NCBI GenBank assembly: GCA_947489705.1
Contig: CANLEQ010000005.1
Coordinates: forward strand, 1-64,000
Source of the DNA: an uncultured Paracoccaceae bacterium
GTDB lineage: Bacteria > Pseudomonadota > Alphaproteobacteria > Rhodobacterales > Rhodobacteraceae
Reading direction: 5' to 3'
DNA length: 64,000 nucleotides
Part shown: positions 7,705 through 19,343 of the stretch, piece after piece
How the letters are laid out: each line of letters begins with the position of its first letter
Position numbering within the stretch: position 1 is the stretch's first letter
The notes under the pieces: model-generated
Told to the model about the DNA's origin: nothing
The model's input: only the letters and a program-made list of their open reading frames with translations
Database searches by the model: none
Position numbers and translations under genes: made by a program

Positions 7705-8271
7705 TCACTCGTCGGGATCGTATTTCAGCTGCGGGCCGAAGCGCGGCGTGCTGATCACGCGGTGGTAGAAGCGGTCGTCGCCCAGGCCAACCGGGAAGGC
7801 CGGCACGTAATCCATCCACGTCTCCACGATGATCGCCGAGGCCCCGTCGGCCAGATCGGGTATGACGGAGGCGAGGTCGCTCAGCGTCTGGCCGGTGAGG
7901 GGCGGGGGGCCGCCTTCGCTCGAATCGGACCAGACGAGCCGATGCTCGGCCGCGTCCGCGTCCCAATAGGCCACCGTGACGCGCAGCGTGGTGTCGTTGC
8001 GGCTGCGGGTCAGGAATTCGTGGATCCGCCCGAGCCCGTCGACGAAGCGCGGGCCGACCGGGTCACTCTGGCGCGACAGCATGTCGGCGAGGGTATAGGT
8101 CGTGCGCAGGTTGGTGGTCTGCTGGCGATAGCCGTCGACGAAGGTCAGCGATGCGAGCACGGCCCAGAGCAGCACGGGCAGAATCAGCACGGCCTCGACC
8201 GAATAGGAGCCCTCGGTTTCGCGCGCGAAACGGGCGGTGGAACGGCGAAGCCTGCGCAGCACGCCGATCAC
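7705..8271 (-). CDS. TadE/TadF-like pilus-assembly protein
   Basis: A 188-residue protein with the TadE signature near the N terminus: a basic lead, then EGSYSVEAVLILPVLLW (about residues 20-36) at the start of a single membrane helix, with the periplasmic remainder unconserved. TadE/TadF are pseudopilin-like minor components of Flp/Tad systems, cut after a glycine just before the conserved Glu. It is the third gene of a minus-strand trio, with ATGA overlap to the gene before it. No flp, cpaF or tadB is nearby. Confidence 0.75.
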   Translation of the reverse strand: MIGVLRRLRRSTARFARETEGSYSVEAVLILPVLLWAVLASLTFVDGYRQQTTNLRTTYTLADMLSRQSDPVGPRFVDGLGRIHEFLTRSRNDTTLRVTVAYWDADAAEHRLVWSDSSEGGPPPLTGQTLSDLASVIPDLADGASAIIVETWMDYVPAFPVGLGDDRFYHRVISTPRFGPQLKYDPDE

Positions 8272-8792
8272 TCCCGCGGTTCGTTGACGAAGAACGTCGT
8301 GGCGGTCAGGGCGAAGCCGCCGCCGGGCTCACGCGGGAGCATCTCCCCGAGGCCGATACTGGGCATGATCGGGTCGTGCAGCACGCAAAAGCGCAGCATC
8401 ATCATCTCGTTGGTGCCGCCCAGCCGGTAATCGGTCGCCGGCTGGATCGGCTCGGTGCGGTCGACGCAGCGCGAAGGGGGACGGGTCGCGTCGAACGTGT
8501 CGATCTCGACCGGGCCCATTTCCAGCATCAGATCCTCGCGGCAATCCGACATGATCAGCAGCCGCTCGCAGAGCGCCGCCTTGAGGGCTTCGGGATCGTT
8601 CAGGTCGGGCGCCCCGAGCCGCAATTCACGCACGACGATATCCGTCGCGCGGTCGAGCATGGCTTGGCGCATCTGGATCAGGCCCGCCTCGACCGCGAAG
8701 AGGAACGGCCACATGATCAGCGGGAAGAGGATGACGAACTCGGCCGTCGCGGTGCCGTCCTCGCGCCTCAGGAAATCGGCGAGCCGGCTCAT
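8268..8792 (-). CDS. TadE-like pilus-assembly protein
   Basis: A 174-residue paralogue of the next gene: basic N terminus, then EDGTATAEFVILFPLIMW (about residues 10-27), which is the TadE prepilin-peptidase site and hydrophobic segment. The remainder is periplasmic with several cysteines. The start overlaps the stop of the TadG-like gene (ATGA at 8789-8792), and its stop overlaps the start of the second TadE-like gene. Probably a pseudopilin-like partner of the von Willebrand protein encoded first in this trio. Confidence 0.8.
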   Translation of the reverse strand: MSRLADFLRREDGTATAEFVILFPLIMWPFLFAVEAGLIQMRQAMLDRATDIVVRELRLGAPDLNDPEALKAALCERLLIMSDCREDLMLEMGPVEIDTFDATRPPSRCVDRTEPIQPATDYRLGGTNEMMMLRFCVLHDPIMPSIGLGEMLPREPGGGFALTATTFFVNEPRE

Positions 8793-10459
8793 TGCACCAG
8801 CCGCAACTGGTTGATCGTGTTGGCGATCGCGGCGAAGGCGTAATCGATCTGCTGGCCGGTGATGTTGAAATAGTGGTTCTGGGAACTGGCGCAGTCCTTC
8901 ATTCGCGTGGCGTTTCGTTCCGAGACGTCCATCGCGATCGAGAAGACGATGATGCCGGCCTCGCGGGCGAGGCGGCACATCTCGCTCATGCGGGCGTTCT
9001 TGGTCCCGACATCGACGATCTCGACCGGTTCGCGCGCCCATTGGCGGAACTGGTTGTAGGAGGGGTATTGCGCGTTGCGCAGATATTCCGCGTGCCACGC
9101 CATCTGGGTCGTGCTCCAGAGTTCGGCCCAGCTCAGCTGTCGCGCGCCGTCGCCGCCCTCGGGCGCGCCGCTCCAAGAGCCGGTATCGCTGCCCCAGCGT
9201 GTGAGGCGGGGAATGAAGTAGGGCTCGTTCGGAATGCCGTCGCCGTCGTAATCGGACCATTCCGGATCGCCCACGGAGAAGCGTATGCCGTCGTCGCCGT
9301 AATAGGCGCGCTCGTCGGTCCGGTGCGCCCAGACATCCGACGGCGCGTCGCCGGCATATTGCGGCTTGATCTGCGGCTGCCGGACGTTCTCGCCGTCGGT
9401 CATCACGACGAGGATCTTCATCAGGCGTTCGCGTCCGAAATCGAACGGCCGGCCGAGAAAGTCGGAATCGATCCGGCCTCGATTGACCAGGGCGGTGATG
9501 GCGGGCCGCAGCGACGGGTCGAGCAGCGCCGCGCCCCATTTCAGCCCCACATCGATCGACGTATCGCTGCCCGGTTCGAGCGCGTCGATCTTGCGGTGGA
9601 GTGCCGCCTCGTCCTGCGAGAGATAGGTGATCTCGCCGCTGTCACCGGTGCGGCAGGGCACGGCGATGTCGGCAAAGCCGCGCTGATCGACATGGGGCGG
9701 GGAATTGTAGAGGTCCCCGGGGAGGAAATGCCCCGCCTGCTGGCGCGAGACCGAGAAATCGATCGCGGTGGACCGGAAATCGCCGGGGCGGAACTGGACG
9801 CAGGTGGAATAGGAATGCTCCCCCGTCAGGGTGAATTGCGACAGCATCTCCGCGCCGATTGCGACTTCGGTCTGGTAGGGGACGAGCGAGATGGAAACCT
9901 CCCCCCCTTTCCTGCCGGCCCGGTCGGCGAGCACCGAGCTGACGAAGTCCTTCGCCGCGTTCCTGAGATAGGGCATGCGGTTGTTGCGCGCCATCGAGCC
10001 CGAGATGTCGAGCACCATGGAGACCTCGATGTCGCGGATCTCCTCCCGCGCCGTGCCGCGCGCCGCCGCGGCGAGCCGGTCGATGCCGACGGCCTTGAGG
10101 AACATCGTGTCCACCTCCATCGAGGCGGCCGCCGAGACCTGCCGGGAATTGATCCGCTCGATCACCTCGACGCTGCCCAGCCGGTCGAGCATCCCGGCCT
10201 TGGCGAAGTAGTCGCGCACCACCGCCTCGGGATCGAGATCCTGGTCGAGATTGGCGGCGGCGAGAATCGCCTGGTCGAGCGTACTCTGCATCCGCAGCCG
10301 CTGCGCGTCGTGGCGCAGGATGTCGATTCCCACGCCGCCCACGACGAACATGATCGCCAGCAGGAAGACCCCGAATATGACGAAGGAGCCGTCCTCGGCC
10401 GATGCGAAGGCGCGAAGTCGGTCGCGTGCGCCCGGTGCGTGATGTCCGGCATTCGCCAA
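8789..10459 (-). CDS. TadG-like von Willebrand factor A protein
   Basis: A protein of about 556 residues. The N terminus has a TadE/G-type membrane anchor (EDGSFVIFGVFLLAIMFVVGG, residues 22-42), and a von Willebrand A domain begins near residue 143 with the metal-site motif DISGSM (151-156). This is the architecture of TadG, the largest minor component of Flp/Tad machines. The frame is open far upstream, but no ATG precedes the anchor. I propose TTG 10459, seven residues before HAPGARDR, preceded by a GAGG at suitable spacing. First gene of the trio; promoter not identified. Confidence 0.78.
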   Translation of the reverse strand: MANAGHHAPGARDRLRAFASAEDGSFVIFGVFLLAIMFVVGGVGIDILRHDAQRLRMQSTLDQAILAAANLDQDLDPEAVVRDYFAKAGMLDRLGSVEVIERINSRQVSAAASMEVDTMFLKAVGIDRLAAAARGTAREEIRDIEVSMVLDISGSMARNNRMPYLRNAAKDFVSSVLADRAGRKGGEVSISLVPYQTEVAIGAEMLSQFTLTGEHSYSTCVQFRPGDFRSTAIDFSVSRQQAGHFLPGDLYNSPPHVDQRGFADIAVPCRTGDSGEITYLSQDEAALHRKIDALEPGSDTSIDVGLKWGAALLDPSLRPAITALVNRGRIDSDFLGRPFDFGRERLMKILVVMTDGENVRQPQIKPQYAGDAPSDVWAHRTDERAYYGDDGIRFSVGDPEWSDYDGDGIPNEPYFIPRLTRWGSDTGSWSGAPEGGDGARQLSWAELWSTTQMAWHAEYLRNAQYPSYNQFRQWAREPVEIVDVGTKNARMSEMCRLAREAGIIVFSIAMDVSERNATRMKDCASSQNHYFNITGQQIDYAFAAIANTINQLRLVQ

Positions 10460-10721
10460 GGGAGCCTCGATCCTGCATTTTCCGCGTTTGCCGCCCCCCC
10501 AAAGGGCGCGCGATGCCGTCTGGTGGCGCGGGAAGCGGGCGGAAATGCGGCGCCGCGCGGTCGAAACCGGCGGAATTTCCGTCAAATTCGACACATCGGG
10601 GCTTGCGGCGCAGGCTTCGGCCGCCGTGGTCCGGTGGCGGATATTGCGCCGGAGAGGCTTGCGTCCCCGCCGGCGGGGCCACAAGATTGCACCGGATCGG
10701 ACGACAAGCGAGGATGGAACG

Positions 10722-11147
10722 ATGCGGGGACTTTTGACGATAACGCTCGGGGCGGCGATGCTCGCGGGATGCGCGCAGACGCGGGCACCGTCGGGTGTGG
10801 ACCCCGCCGCCGCCGCGCAGGCCGCCCGCACCCCGCCAGAGCTTTCGGCGGTCCTGACGGCGCTCGAGCCGCTCGAGGGCTCGGAACTCGACGAGGGGCT
10901 CGGACTGCGCGATGCGCGCGCGGAAGGCGGGCGGCTCGTCCTCGATCTGGGGGTCACGGATGCGGCGACCATCGACACGCCGGCCGAGCGCGACGCGTTC
11001 CGGTTCAGCTTCGAGCGCGACTTCGCGCAGCAGATGTGCGCCGCCCCGGCGCTGCGCGCCTTCATCGCCCAACGCGGCGGCGTCACCGTCAACGTCGCGG
11101 ATCCCGATGGCGCGCCGATCCTGTCGCGCAGCATCGACAGCTGCTAG
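10722..11147 (+). CDS. small lipoprotein, unknown function
   Basis: A 141-residue protein. The signal ends in MLAGC (residues 15-19), a lipobox, followed by an Ala/Pro linker and a mixed alpha/beta domain containing FSFERDFAQQMCAAPALR. Two cysteines in the mature domain (one near residue 107, one at the very C terminus) could form a disulfide. ATG 10722 follows the purine run GAGGATGGAACG. It sits between the tad-like trio and dnaG. Periplasmic, lipid-anchored; role unknown. Confidence 0.75.
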   Translation: MRGLLTITLGAAMLAGCAQTRAPSGVDPAAAAQAARTPPELSAVLTALEPLEGSELDEGLGLRDARAEGGRLVLDLGVTDAATIDTPAERDAFRFSFERDFAQQMCAAPALRAFIAQRGGVTVNVADPDGAPILSRSIDSC

Positions 11148-11258
11148 GCGGACACGCTTCCCGGCCGGCGGCGCGCCGTTCCGCGCCGCGGCCGGGGCAG
11201 GGCGGTGCCTGCGCAGGTTCCGCTCGACTCTCGAACGGCTGGCGGAGATAGAGGCGCC

Positions 11259-13202
11259 ATGAGCCTGCCCCCGGGATTTATCGACGAGTTGCGCAGCCGG
11301 CTGAGCCTGACCCAGGTGGTCGGCCGCAAGGTCGTGTGGGACAGCCGCAAGTCCAACCAGGGCAAGGGCGACATGTGGGCGCCGTGCCCGTTCCACCAGG
11401 AAAAGACGGCAAGCTTCCACGTCGACGATCGCAAGGGGTTCTATTACTGCTTCGGCTGCCACGAGAAGGGCGACGCCATCGGTTTCGTCATGGCGACCGA
11501 GAATCTGAGCTTCATCGAGGCGGTGAAGCTGCTTGCCGCCGAGGCGGGCATGCAGGTGCCCGAGCGCGATCCCCGCGCGCAGGAAAAGGCCGACCGCCGC
11601 GAGAGCCTTGTCGAGGTGATGGAGGCGGCGGCGCGGTTCTACATGATGCAGCTCTCGGGCGGCGGCGGGGCCGAGGCGCGGCGATATCTCGAAGGCCGCA
11701 AGCTCGACCGCGCGGCGCAGGAGCGCTGGGGCCTCGGATTCGCCCCCGCGGGCTGGGACGCGCTCCGGACGCATCTGACGGGCAAGGGCATCGCGGTCGA
11801 GAAGCTGGTCGAGGCAGGCCTCGCCAAGACATCGGACAAGGGGCGCGCGCCCTACGACACGTTCCGCAACCGCATCATCTTTCCCATCCGGGACGCGCGG
11901 GGGCGGTGCATCGCCTTCGGCGGCCGGGCGATGGATCCCGACGACAACGCCAAGTATCTCAATTCGCCCGAGACGCCGCTCTTCGACAAGGGGCGGACTC
12001 TCTTCAACATGGGGCCCGCGCGTGCCGCCGCGGGCAACGCGCCGCTGATCGTGGCGGAAGGCTACATGGACGTCATCGCCCTCGTCGAGGCGGGGTACGA
12101 GGCGAGCGTGGCACCGCTCGGCACGGCGATCACAGAGGACCAGCTGCGCCTCATGTGGCGGATGTCGCCCGAGCCGGTCGTCGCGCTCGACGGCGATGCC
12201 GCGGGTCAGCGCGCGGCGATGCGGGCGATGGACCTGGCGCTGCCGCTGATCGAGGCGGGCCAGTCGCTCCGGTTCTGCCTGATGCCGCCGGGACAGGACC
12301 CTGACGACGTGCTGCGGGCCGGCGGGCGTGCGGCGATGGACCGGCTGCTGGCGCAGGCGCAGCCGATGATCGACCTCCTGTGGCGCGCCGAGACGGACGG
12401 CCGCACGCTCGACACGCCAGAGACGCGCGCGGCGCTCGACAAGTCGCTGCGTGCGCGGCTCGGGCGGATCAAGGACCCTTCGCTGAGGCGGCATTACGGC
12501 GACGCCATCAAGGAGCGCCGCTGGCATCTCTTCAATCCCCGCCGCAAGCGGACGCCCTGGGTGCCGGGGCGGGGCCGCACGCCGCCGCAGGAGGCCACGA
12601 CGACCACGCGGGCCTCGGCGCTGGCGCTGGGCGGCGAGGCGGTGGAGCAGGGGCTTCGCGAGCAGGTCGTGCTGGCGATCCTGATCCGGTTCGGGGATCT
12701 GCTGCCCAGGGTCGAGGATGCGCTGGCCGAGATCGAGTTCCGGGGAGAGGGGCATGCGGCGATCGCCCGGGCGATCCTGCGCTGCGGCGAGGTCGCCCCG
12801 GAGGAGAGATCGTCGGAGTTGTCGCGCGATCTACCGGACGGTGCCCTTGAAAAGCTCCTGTCGGCGCGCCATCTGGGCGTCGTGCCCGCGTTGCGCGGCG
12901 AAGATCGCGATCTTGCCGCCATCTGCCTCGGGGAAGAACTGGCGAGGATGCTGGCCGAACAGGGGGCCGCCCGGGAGATCGCGGAGGCGATGGAAGACCT
13001 TGCGGCCGAGACCGGCGAGGCCCTGACCTGGCGTCTCGGCGAGGCGGCACGGGCACGCAACCATGCCGAGCATGGCAGCGCCGAAGATACGACGGAGTAC
13101 GAGGAAGCCCCCAACGGCGTGAAGCTGAACCGAACGGAGCGGGACGCTTTGAACGTGCTTTTGAAGCAGATCGGATTATCTGGAGCGGTTGACGGCAAGT
13201 GA
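11259..13202 (+). CDS. dnaG: DNA primase DnaG
   Basis: Makes RNA primers for replication. The 647-residue protein has the N-terminal CHC2 zinc ribbon (C43, H46, C64, C67 in CPFHQEKT and CFGCHEKG), the central primase core, a TOPRIM domain with VAEGYMDV and ALDGDAAG, and a C-terminal helical DnaB-binding domain. ATG 11259 is the family start; a GGAG about 11 nt upstream may serve as ribosome binding site. rpoD follows 149 bp later, the conserved macromolecular-synthesis order without rpsU in view. Confidence 0.97.
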   Translation: MSLPPGFIDELRSRLSLTQVVGRKVVWDSRKSNQGKGDMWAPCPFHQEKTASFHVDDRKGFYYCFGCHEKGDAIGFVMATENLSFIEAVKLLAAEAGMQVPERDPRAQEKADRRESLVEVMEAAARFYMMQLSGGGGAEARRYLEGRKLDRAAQERWGLGFAPAGWDALRTHLTGKGIAVEKLVEAGLAKTSDKGRAPYDTFRNRIIFPIRDARGRCIAFGGRAMDPDDNAKYLNSPETPLFDKGRTLFNMGPARAAAGNAPLIVAEGYMDVIALVEAGYEASVAPLGTAITEDQLRLMWRMSPEPVVALDGDAAGQRAAMRAMDLALPLIEAGQSLRFCLMPPGQDPDDVLRAGGRAAMDRLLAQAQPMIDLLWRAETDGRTLDTPETRAALDKSLRARLGRIKDPSLRRHYGDAIKERRWHLFNPRRKRTPWVPGRGRTPPQEATTTTRASALALGGEAVEQGLREQVVLAILIRFGDLLPRVEDALAEIEFRGEGHAAIARAILRCGEVAPEERSSELSRDLPDGALEKLLSARHLGVVPALRGEDRDLAAICLGEELARMLAEQGAAREIAEAMEDLAAETGEALTWRLGEAARARNHAEHGSAEDTTEYEEAPNGVKLNRTERDALNVLLKQIGLSGAVDGK

Positions 13203-13258
13203 GCCGGCCGCTCTGGGAAGACGTTCTCGGATTTGGTAATCGAATCGGGGTAAACATG

Positions 13259-13289
13259 TCGCGAATCGCTGCCAGCGTGTGATTCGCGA
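13259..13289. repeat. 9-bp inverted repeat between dnaG and rpoD
   Basis: TCGCGAATC and GATTCGCGA are perfectly complementary, with a 13-nt loop. The element is 57 nt past the dnaG stop and 62 nt before the rpoD start. It has no T-run. It may be an internal terminator, an RNA-processing site, or an operator controlling rpoD. Confidence 0.5.
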
Positions 13290-13351
13290 ATGGGTCCGAG
13301 CAAGCCGGGGAAAACAACCGGCGGATCGGGCACGGTGGAAAGGATTGGCAC

Positions 13352-15345
<1,994 letters not shown>

Positions 15346-15352
<7 letters not shown>

Positions 15353-15948
15353 CGGCGGAAGCGCGGCACGATCGACGCGCCGTGCTTTTTCCTCCGCCAG
15401 AGGCGCCAGATCAGCGTCGCGACGCTGATCAGGATGCCGAGGGCCGGAAAGGTCAGGATCGTCTCCGTCTCGCGGATCCGCCCCCAGACGTCGACGATCC
15501 ATTCGCCGATATTGTGGCCGAGCGCGATCAGCAGATACGCCCAGACGATCGAAGCGAGCGCGCTGACGCCTGCATAGAGCGACAGGGTGATGTTGCCGCT
15601 CGTGGCGAGGGCCACGGGGACGAATGTCCGGCTTCCGGGCACGAAGCGCGACGCCACGGCCAGCAATACCGGGCGTGACATGAAGCGGTCGTTCAGGCGC
15701 TGGGCCGAGGGCTGGTCCAGCGCCCTCGCGACGCGCCGGCTTCTACGGAACTGCTTGCCCATGACGAACAATCCCACATCCGACACCCAACCGCCCGCCG
15801 CCACCGCGGCAAGGGTCGGCCAGAGGCGCAGGGTGCCGCGCTGTTCCAGCACGCCGGCGGCCAGCGCGACCGTGTCGCCCGAAAGCGTCGTGCCGAGAAA
15901 GACCAGCCAAGCCCCGTGTTCGGCCAGTATGGGATCGAGATCGATCAT
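15346..15948 (-). CDS. DedA/SNARE-associated family membrane protein
   Basis: A 200-residue inner-membrane protein with about four to five hydrophobic segments. The stretch [20 protein letters not shown] (about residues 100-119) matches the conserved F.R..PG.R.........G signature of DedA proteins, implicated in lipid flipping and membrane homeostasis. The N-terminal half has the reentrant hydrophobic part typical of the fold. The basic tail is [12 protein letters not shown] 15948 lacks a clear ribosome binding site. It converges on rpoD. Confidence 0.8.
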
Positions 15949-16035
15949 CGGCCACTTATGCCTGCGGTTCGGCGAATGTGAAAGCGACCTCTCGACGGGT
16001 TGTGCATCGCCCGGGCCGGCGGCATGATCCGGCCC

Positions 16036-16452
16036 ATGCAGACCGAACTCACCATCGAGACGAGCGGACCGGAGCTCGTCGATTTCTCGGCCCGGATCGC
16101 CGAATGGCTGCCGCGGCAAAGCGGGCTTCTGACCGCGTTCGTGCGGCATACCTCCTGCTCGCTGCTGATCCAGGAGAATGCGGACCCGGATGTCCAGCGC
16201 GACCTTCTGGGCTGGCTCATGCGGTTGGTGCCGCCTGCCGATGCCGCGACGATGCGTTTCATCAGCCATCGCGCCGAGGGGGTCGACGACATGCCGGCCC
16301 ATATCAAGGCGGCGCATCTTCCGGTGAGCCTTCAGATCCCGGTCGAGGATGGTCGCATGCGCCTTGGCACGTGGCAGGGCGTCTATCTGGTGGAACATCG
16401 CGAGCGGCCGCATACCCGCCGCGTCGCGCTGCATTTCGCGGCGGACCGATGA
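16036..16452 (+). CDS. YjbQ/UPF0047 family protein
   Basis: A 138-residue protein of the conserved YjbQ family, which forms trimers with a metal site; some members have weak thiamin-phosphate synthase activity and the true role is unsettled. Signatures seen: RHTSCSLLIQENADPDV, ISHRAEGVDDMPAHIKA, and the closing GTWQGVYLVEHRE. ATG 16036 gives the standard start; ATG 16024 is an alternative. Its stop overlaps the following gene's start as ATGA (16449-16452). Confidence 0.88.
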   Translation: MQTELTIETSGPELVDFSARIAEWLPRQSGLLTAFVRHTSCSLLIQENADPDVQRDLLGWLMRLVPPADAATMRFISHRAEGVDDMPAHIKAAHLPVSLQIPVEDGRMRLGTWQGVYLVEHRERPHTRRVALHFAADR

Positions 16453-16838
16453 GGGCCCGACGAGTCGAGCGCGCGGCCGCCGTTGCCCTTGTCGCGACTT
16501 TCGCGATCGCGACGCCGGTTTTCGCCTTCACCGCACAGAATTCCATGCGAGTGGAGCCGCGCGGCGGCACCGATTTCCATATCCCCTACACGGCACGGTC
16601 GAGCCCGCGGGCCTTCTGGTGCGCGGCGGGCGATTATGCCATCCGGGTGTTGCAGGTTTCGAGTGCTACGCGGATCTATCGCACCACGGCACCGCCGCGC
16701 CGGTCGGGCGAGGGAATGTCGTTCTCGCTCGACCCGGCGCGCGCCACAGCGCCGGGTCTGCTGCGCCTGTCGCGATCGCCGGGCCTCACCGCGGCGAATG
16801 CCAGGTTCCAGTGCGAGCTTTCGTCGGCCGAGCCGTGA
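16449..16838 (+). CDS. secreted hypothetical protein
   Basis: A 129-residue protein with a clear Sec signal peptide (MRARRVERAAAVALVATFAIATPVFA; predicted cleavage after AFA near residue 27). The mature domain has two cysteines (FWCAAGD and FQCELS) that could form one disulfide in the periplasm. Translationally coupled to yjbQ by ATGA overlap. I do not recognise the family. It converges on the SDR gene, with three bases between the stops. Confidence 0.75.
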   Translation: MRARRVERAAAVALVATFAIATPVFAFTAQNSMRVEPRGGTDFHIPYTARSSPRAFWCAAGDYAIRVLQVSSATRIYRTTAPPRRSGEGMSFSLDPARATAPGLLRLSRSPGLTAANARFQCELSSAEP

Positions 16839-16841
16839 GGA

Positions 16842-17516
16842 TCAGTTCTGCGGCATGAGAAAGATCTCGCGGATCGAGGCCCTCGGATGCGCCTCGATCG
16901 CGTGGAGGACGGCGGCCGCCACGTCCTCGGGCATCAGCTTGTCGGGCTTTTCCGCGTCGAAGAACGGCGTGTCGACCATGCCCGGCGCGATCACGCTGCA
17001 CCGCCCGCCCCATTCGCGCATCTCTTCGGCCATGTTGCCGGCATAGCCGTGGACGAACCATTTCGTCGCGCCGTAGATCGAGCCGGAGATATGGCGACGG
17101 CCCGCCCCGGACCCGGTCAGGACCAGAGTGCCCTTGGTCTTCTTCAGTTCGGGCATCGTCGCCCGCGCCGTATAGAGCACGCCCATGACGTTCAGATCGA
17201 CGAGCCTGCGCCATTCTTCGGGATCGCCCTCGACGGTGCCGGGCGTCTTGAGCCCCATGCCGGCATTGGCGAACGCGGCATCGATGCCGCCGAACCGCTC
17301 CACGGTGCGCGCGACGGCGTCGTCGAGCGCGCCGAGATCCGTGGCATCGCCCGCGAGCGGCAGGGCCGCGTCGCCGATCTCGTCCGCGAGATCCTGCAGC
17401 TTGTCGGCACTGCGCGCCAGCATCGCCACGTTCCAGCCCGCGGCCGCCGCGGCGCGCGCGGTGGCCGCGCCGATCCCCGTGCTGGCACCTGTGATGAAGA
17501 GCGTTCTGTCGGTCAT
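16842..17516 (-). CDS. short-chain dehydrogenase/reductase
   Basis: A classical SDR oxidoreductase of 224 residues. The cofactor loop is TGASTGIGAA (residues 9-18), followed by the NAG motif (FANAG). The catalytic Ser lies in LTGSGAG and the YGATK active-site Tyr/Lys pair is present. The substrate cannot be predicted. The start at ATG 17516 is preceded by AAGGA at good spacing. Adjacent genes (a secreted protein and nrdR) give no pathway clue. Confidence 0.9.
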   Translation of the reverse strand: MTDRTLFITGASTGIGAATARAAAAAGWNVAMLARSADKLQDLADEIGDAALPLAGDATDLGALDDAVARTVERFGGIDAAFANAGMGLKTPGTVEGDPEEWRRLVDLNVMGVLYTARATMPELKKTKGTLVLTGSGAGRRHISGSIYGATKWFVHGYAGNMAEEMREWGGRCSVIAPGMVDTPFFDAEKPDKLMPEDVAAAVLHAIEAHPRASIREIFLMPQN

Positions 17517-17669
17517 GTCGTGTCCTTTCGTTGCGGGCACGGGCCAACGTGACGCGCACGCATCGGTTCAATCGCACCATATGGACGATCGCCGTTCGCC
17601 CTACCCAATCCCTGCGGGGGTGCCTATAGTGCTGGCGTCAGGGACCTTGCCACGACCGAGGGAAAGATC

Positions 17670-18137
17670 ATGCGCTGCCCGTTTTGCGGAAACGTCGACA
17701 CGCAGGTGAAGGATTCGCGTCCCGCCGAGGATCACGTGGCGATCCGGCGCCGGCGATTCTGCCCGGCCTGCGGCGGGCGCTTCACCACCTACGAGCGGGT
17801 GCAGCTCAGGGATCTGGTCGTGATCAAGACCAATGGCCGTCGCGAGGATTTCGACCGCGACAAGCTGGAACGGTCGGTCAGGATCTCGATGCAGAAACGC
17901 CCGGTGGAGCCCGAACGCGTCGATCAGATGATCAGCGGCATCGTGCGCCGCCTCGAGAGCATGGGCGATACAGATATCCCGTCGAAGATCATCGGCGAGA
18001 TCGTGATGGAGAGCCTCGCCCGGATCGACACGGTGGCCTATGTGCGGTTCGCGAGCGTCTACAAGAATTTCCAGGCAGCGGACGATTTCGAGAAGTTCAT
18101 GAGCGAGCTGCGCCCGCCCGCACCGTCGCAGGAGTGA
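17670..18137 (+). CDS. nrdR: transcriptional repressor NrdR
   Basis: Regulator of ribonucleotide reductase genes, 155 residues. An N-terminal zinc ribbon (C3, C6, C31, C34) is followed by an ATP-cone domain (from about residue 45), which senses ATP/dATP. It starts the nrdR-ribD-ribE-ribBA-ribH-nusB block, an order widespread in alphaproteobacteria. AGGGAAAG lies upstream of ATG 17670. The stop overlaps the ribD start as GTGA (18134-18137). Confidence 0.97.
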   Translation: MRCPFCGNVDTQVKDSRPAEDHVAIRRRRFCPACGGRFTTYERVQLRDLVVIKTNGRREDFDRDKLERSVRISMQKRPVEPERVDQMISGIVRRLESMGDTDIPSKIIGEIVMESLARIDTVAYVRFASVYKNFQAADDFEKFMSELRPPAPSQE

Positions 18138-19219
18138 CCGACGCCTGCGCGATGCGGCATGCGCTGTCGCTCGGGCGGCGCGGCCTGGGGCGGGTCTGGC
18201 CCAATCCGGCGGTCGGGTGCGTGATCGTCCGCGACGATCGGATCGTCGGGCGCGGCTGGACCCAGCCCGGCGGCCGCCCCCATGCCGAGACCATGGCCCT
18301 CGCCCAGGCAGGGAGCCGTGCCCGTGGCGCGACCGCCTTCGTCTCGCTGGAGCCCTGCGCCCATCACGGCAAGACGCCGCCCTGCGCGGAGGCCTTGATC
18401 GCGGCGGGGGTGGCGCGGGTCGTGACGGCGATCGAGGATCCCGATCCGCGCGTGGCGGGGCGTGGCCATGCGATGTTGCGCGCGGCGGGGGTGGCGGTCA
18501 CGACCGGCATCTGCGCGGATCGCGCGCGGGCCGACCAGATCGGGTTCCTTACCCGCGTGACGCTGGGCCGGCCGATGGTGACGCTCAAGCTCGCCACGTC
18601 CTTCGACGGGCGCATCGCCACGGCCAGCGGTCAATCCCGCTGGATCACCGGGCCCGAGGCGCGGCGCGCGGTCCATGCCGCGCGGCTCGAGCATGACGCG
18701 GTGCTCGTGGGCGGGGGGACCGCACGGGCGGACGATCCGCAGCTTACGGTGCGCGGTCTCGGCGCCGGGCATCAGCCGCTCCGGGTGATCGCGGCGCGCC
18801 GGCTCGACCTGCCGGTCGAAGGCCGTCTCGCGGCGAGCGCGGGGCCAAACCTGTGGCTGCTGCATGCCGGGGACGCGCCGGAGGAGCGTCGGGCCTTCTG
18901 GCAGGGTGCCGGCGCCCGTCCGATCTCCGTGCCGCTGTCGCCGGGGCGGCTCGATCCGGCGGCGATCCTGGCGGAGCTCGGCGCGCAGGGGCTCACGCGG
19001 GTCTTCTGTGAAGGCGGCGGCACGTTCGGGGCCGCGCTGCTCCAGGCGGGTCTGGTCGACCGGCTGATCGGCTTCACCGCCGGTATCGCCCTCGGGGCCG
19101 AAGGGCATCCCGCGCTCGGCGCCATGGGCCTCACCGCGCTCGGCGATGCGCCGCGGTTCCGCCTTGCGGAGCTGCGCCCCGTCGGTCCGGACGCGATGGC
19201 GATCTGGGAGCGATCGTGA
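18134..19219 (+). CDS. ribD: bifunctional riboflavin biosynthesis protein RibD
   Basis: Deaminase plus reductase converting the GTP-cyclohydrolase product to the ribityl-aminouracil phosphate. The 361-residue protein has an N-terminal deaminase domain with zinc ligands in HAETMAL and [11 protein letters not shown], and a C-terminal reductase domain beginning near residue 147 ([15 protein letters not shown]). GTG 18134 overlaps the nrdR stop and has GCAGGA before it. ribE follows after 124 bp. I see no FMN riboswitch before it. Confidence 0.96.
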   Translation: MTDACAMRHALSLGRRGLGRVWPNPAVGCVIVRDDRIVGRGWTQPGGRPHAETMALAQAGSRARGATAFVSLEPCAHHGKTPPCAEALIAAGVARVVTAIEDPDPRVAGRGHAMLRAAGVAVTTGICADRARADQIGFLTRVTLGRPMVTLKLATSFDGRIATASGQSRWITGPEARRAVHAARLEHDAVLVGGGTARADDPQLTVRGLGAGHQPLRVIAARRLDLPVEGRLAASAGPNLWLLHAGDAPEERRAFWQGAGARPISVPLSPGRLDPAAILAELGAQGLTRVFCEGGGTFGAALLQAGLVDRLIGFTAGIALGAEGHPALGAMGLTALGDAPRFRLAELRPVGPDAMAIWERS

Positions 19220-19343
19220 CACCGCGCCGGGCCTGACGGGTCGATCGGCAGACCCGGAGGGATCACGAATTGGCGCGCGGCTCTTGTGCGCCGCCGGCGC
19301 AGGGTCGATACGGGGGGCGCGGGATCGACGAAGGATTTGCGAC

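Noticed and set aside
19220-19343. FMN riboswitch before the riboflavin genes
   Set aside because: Neither this gap nor the nrdR upstream region shows the multi-helix RFN pattern.
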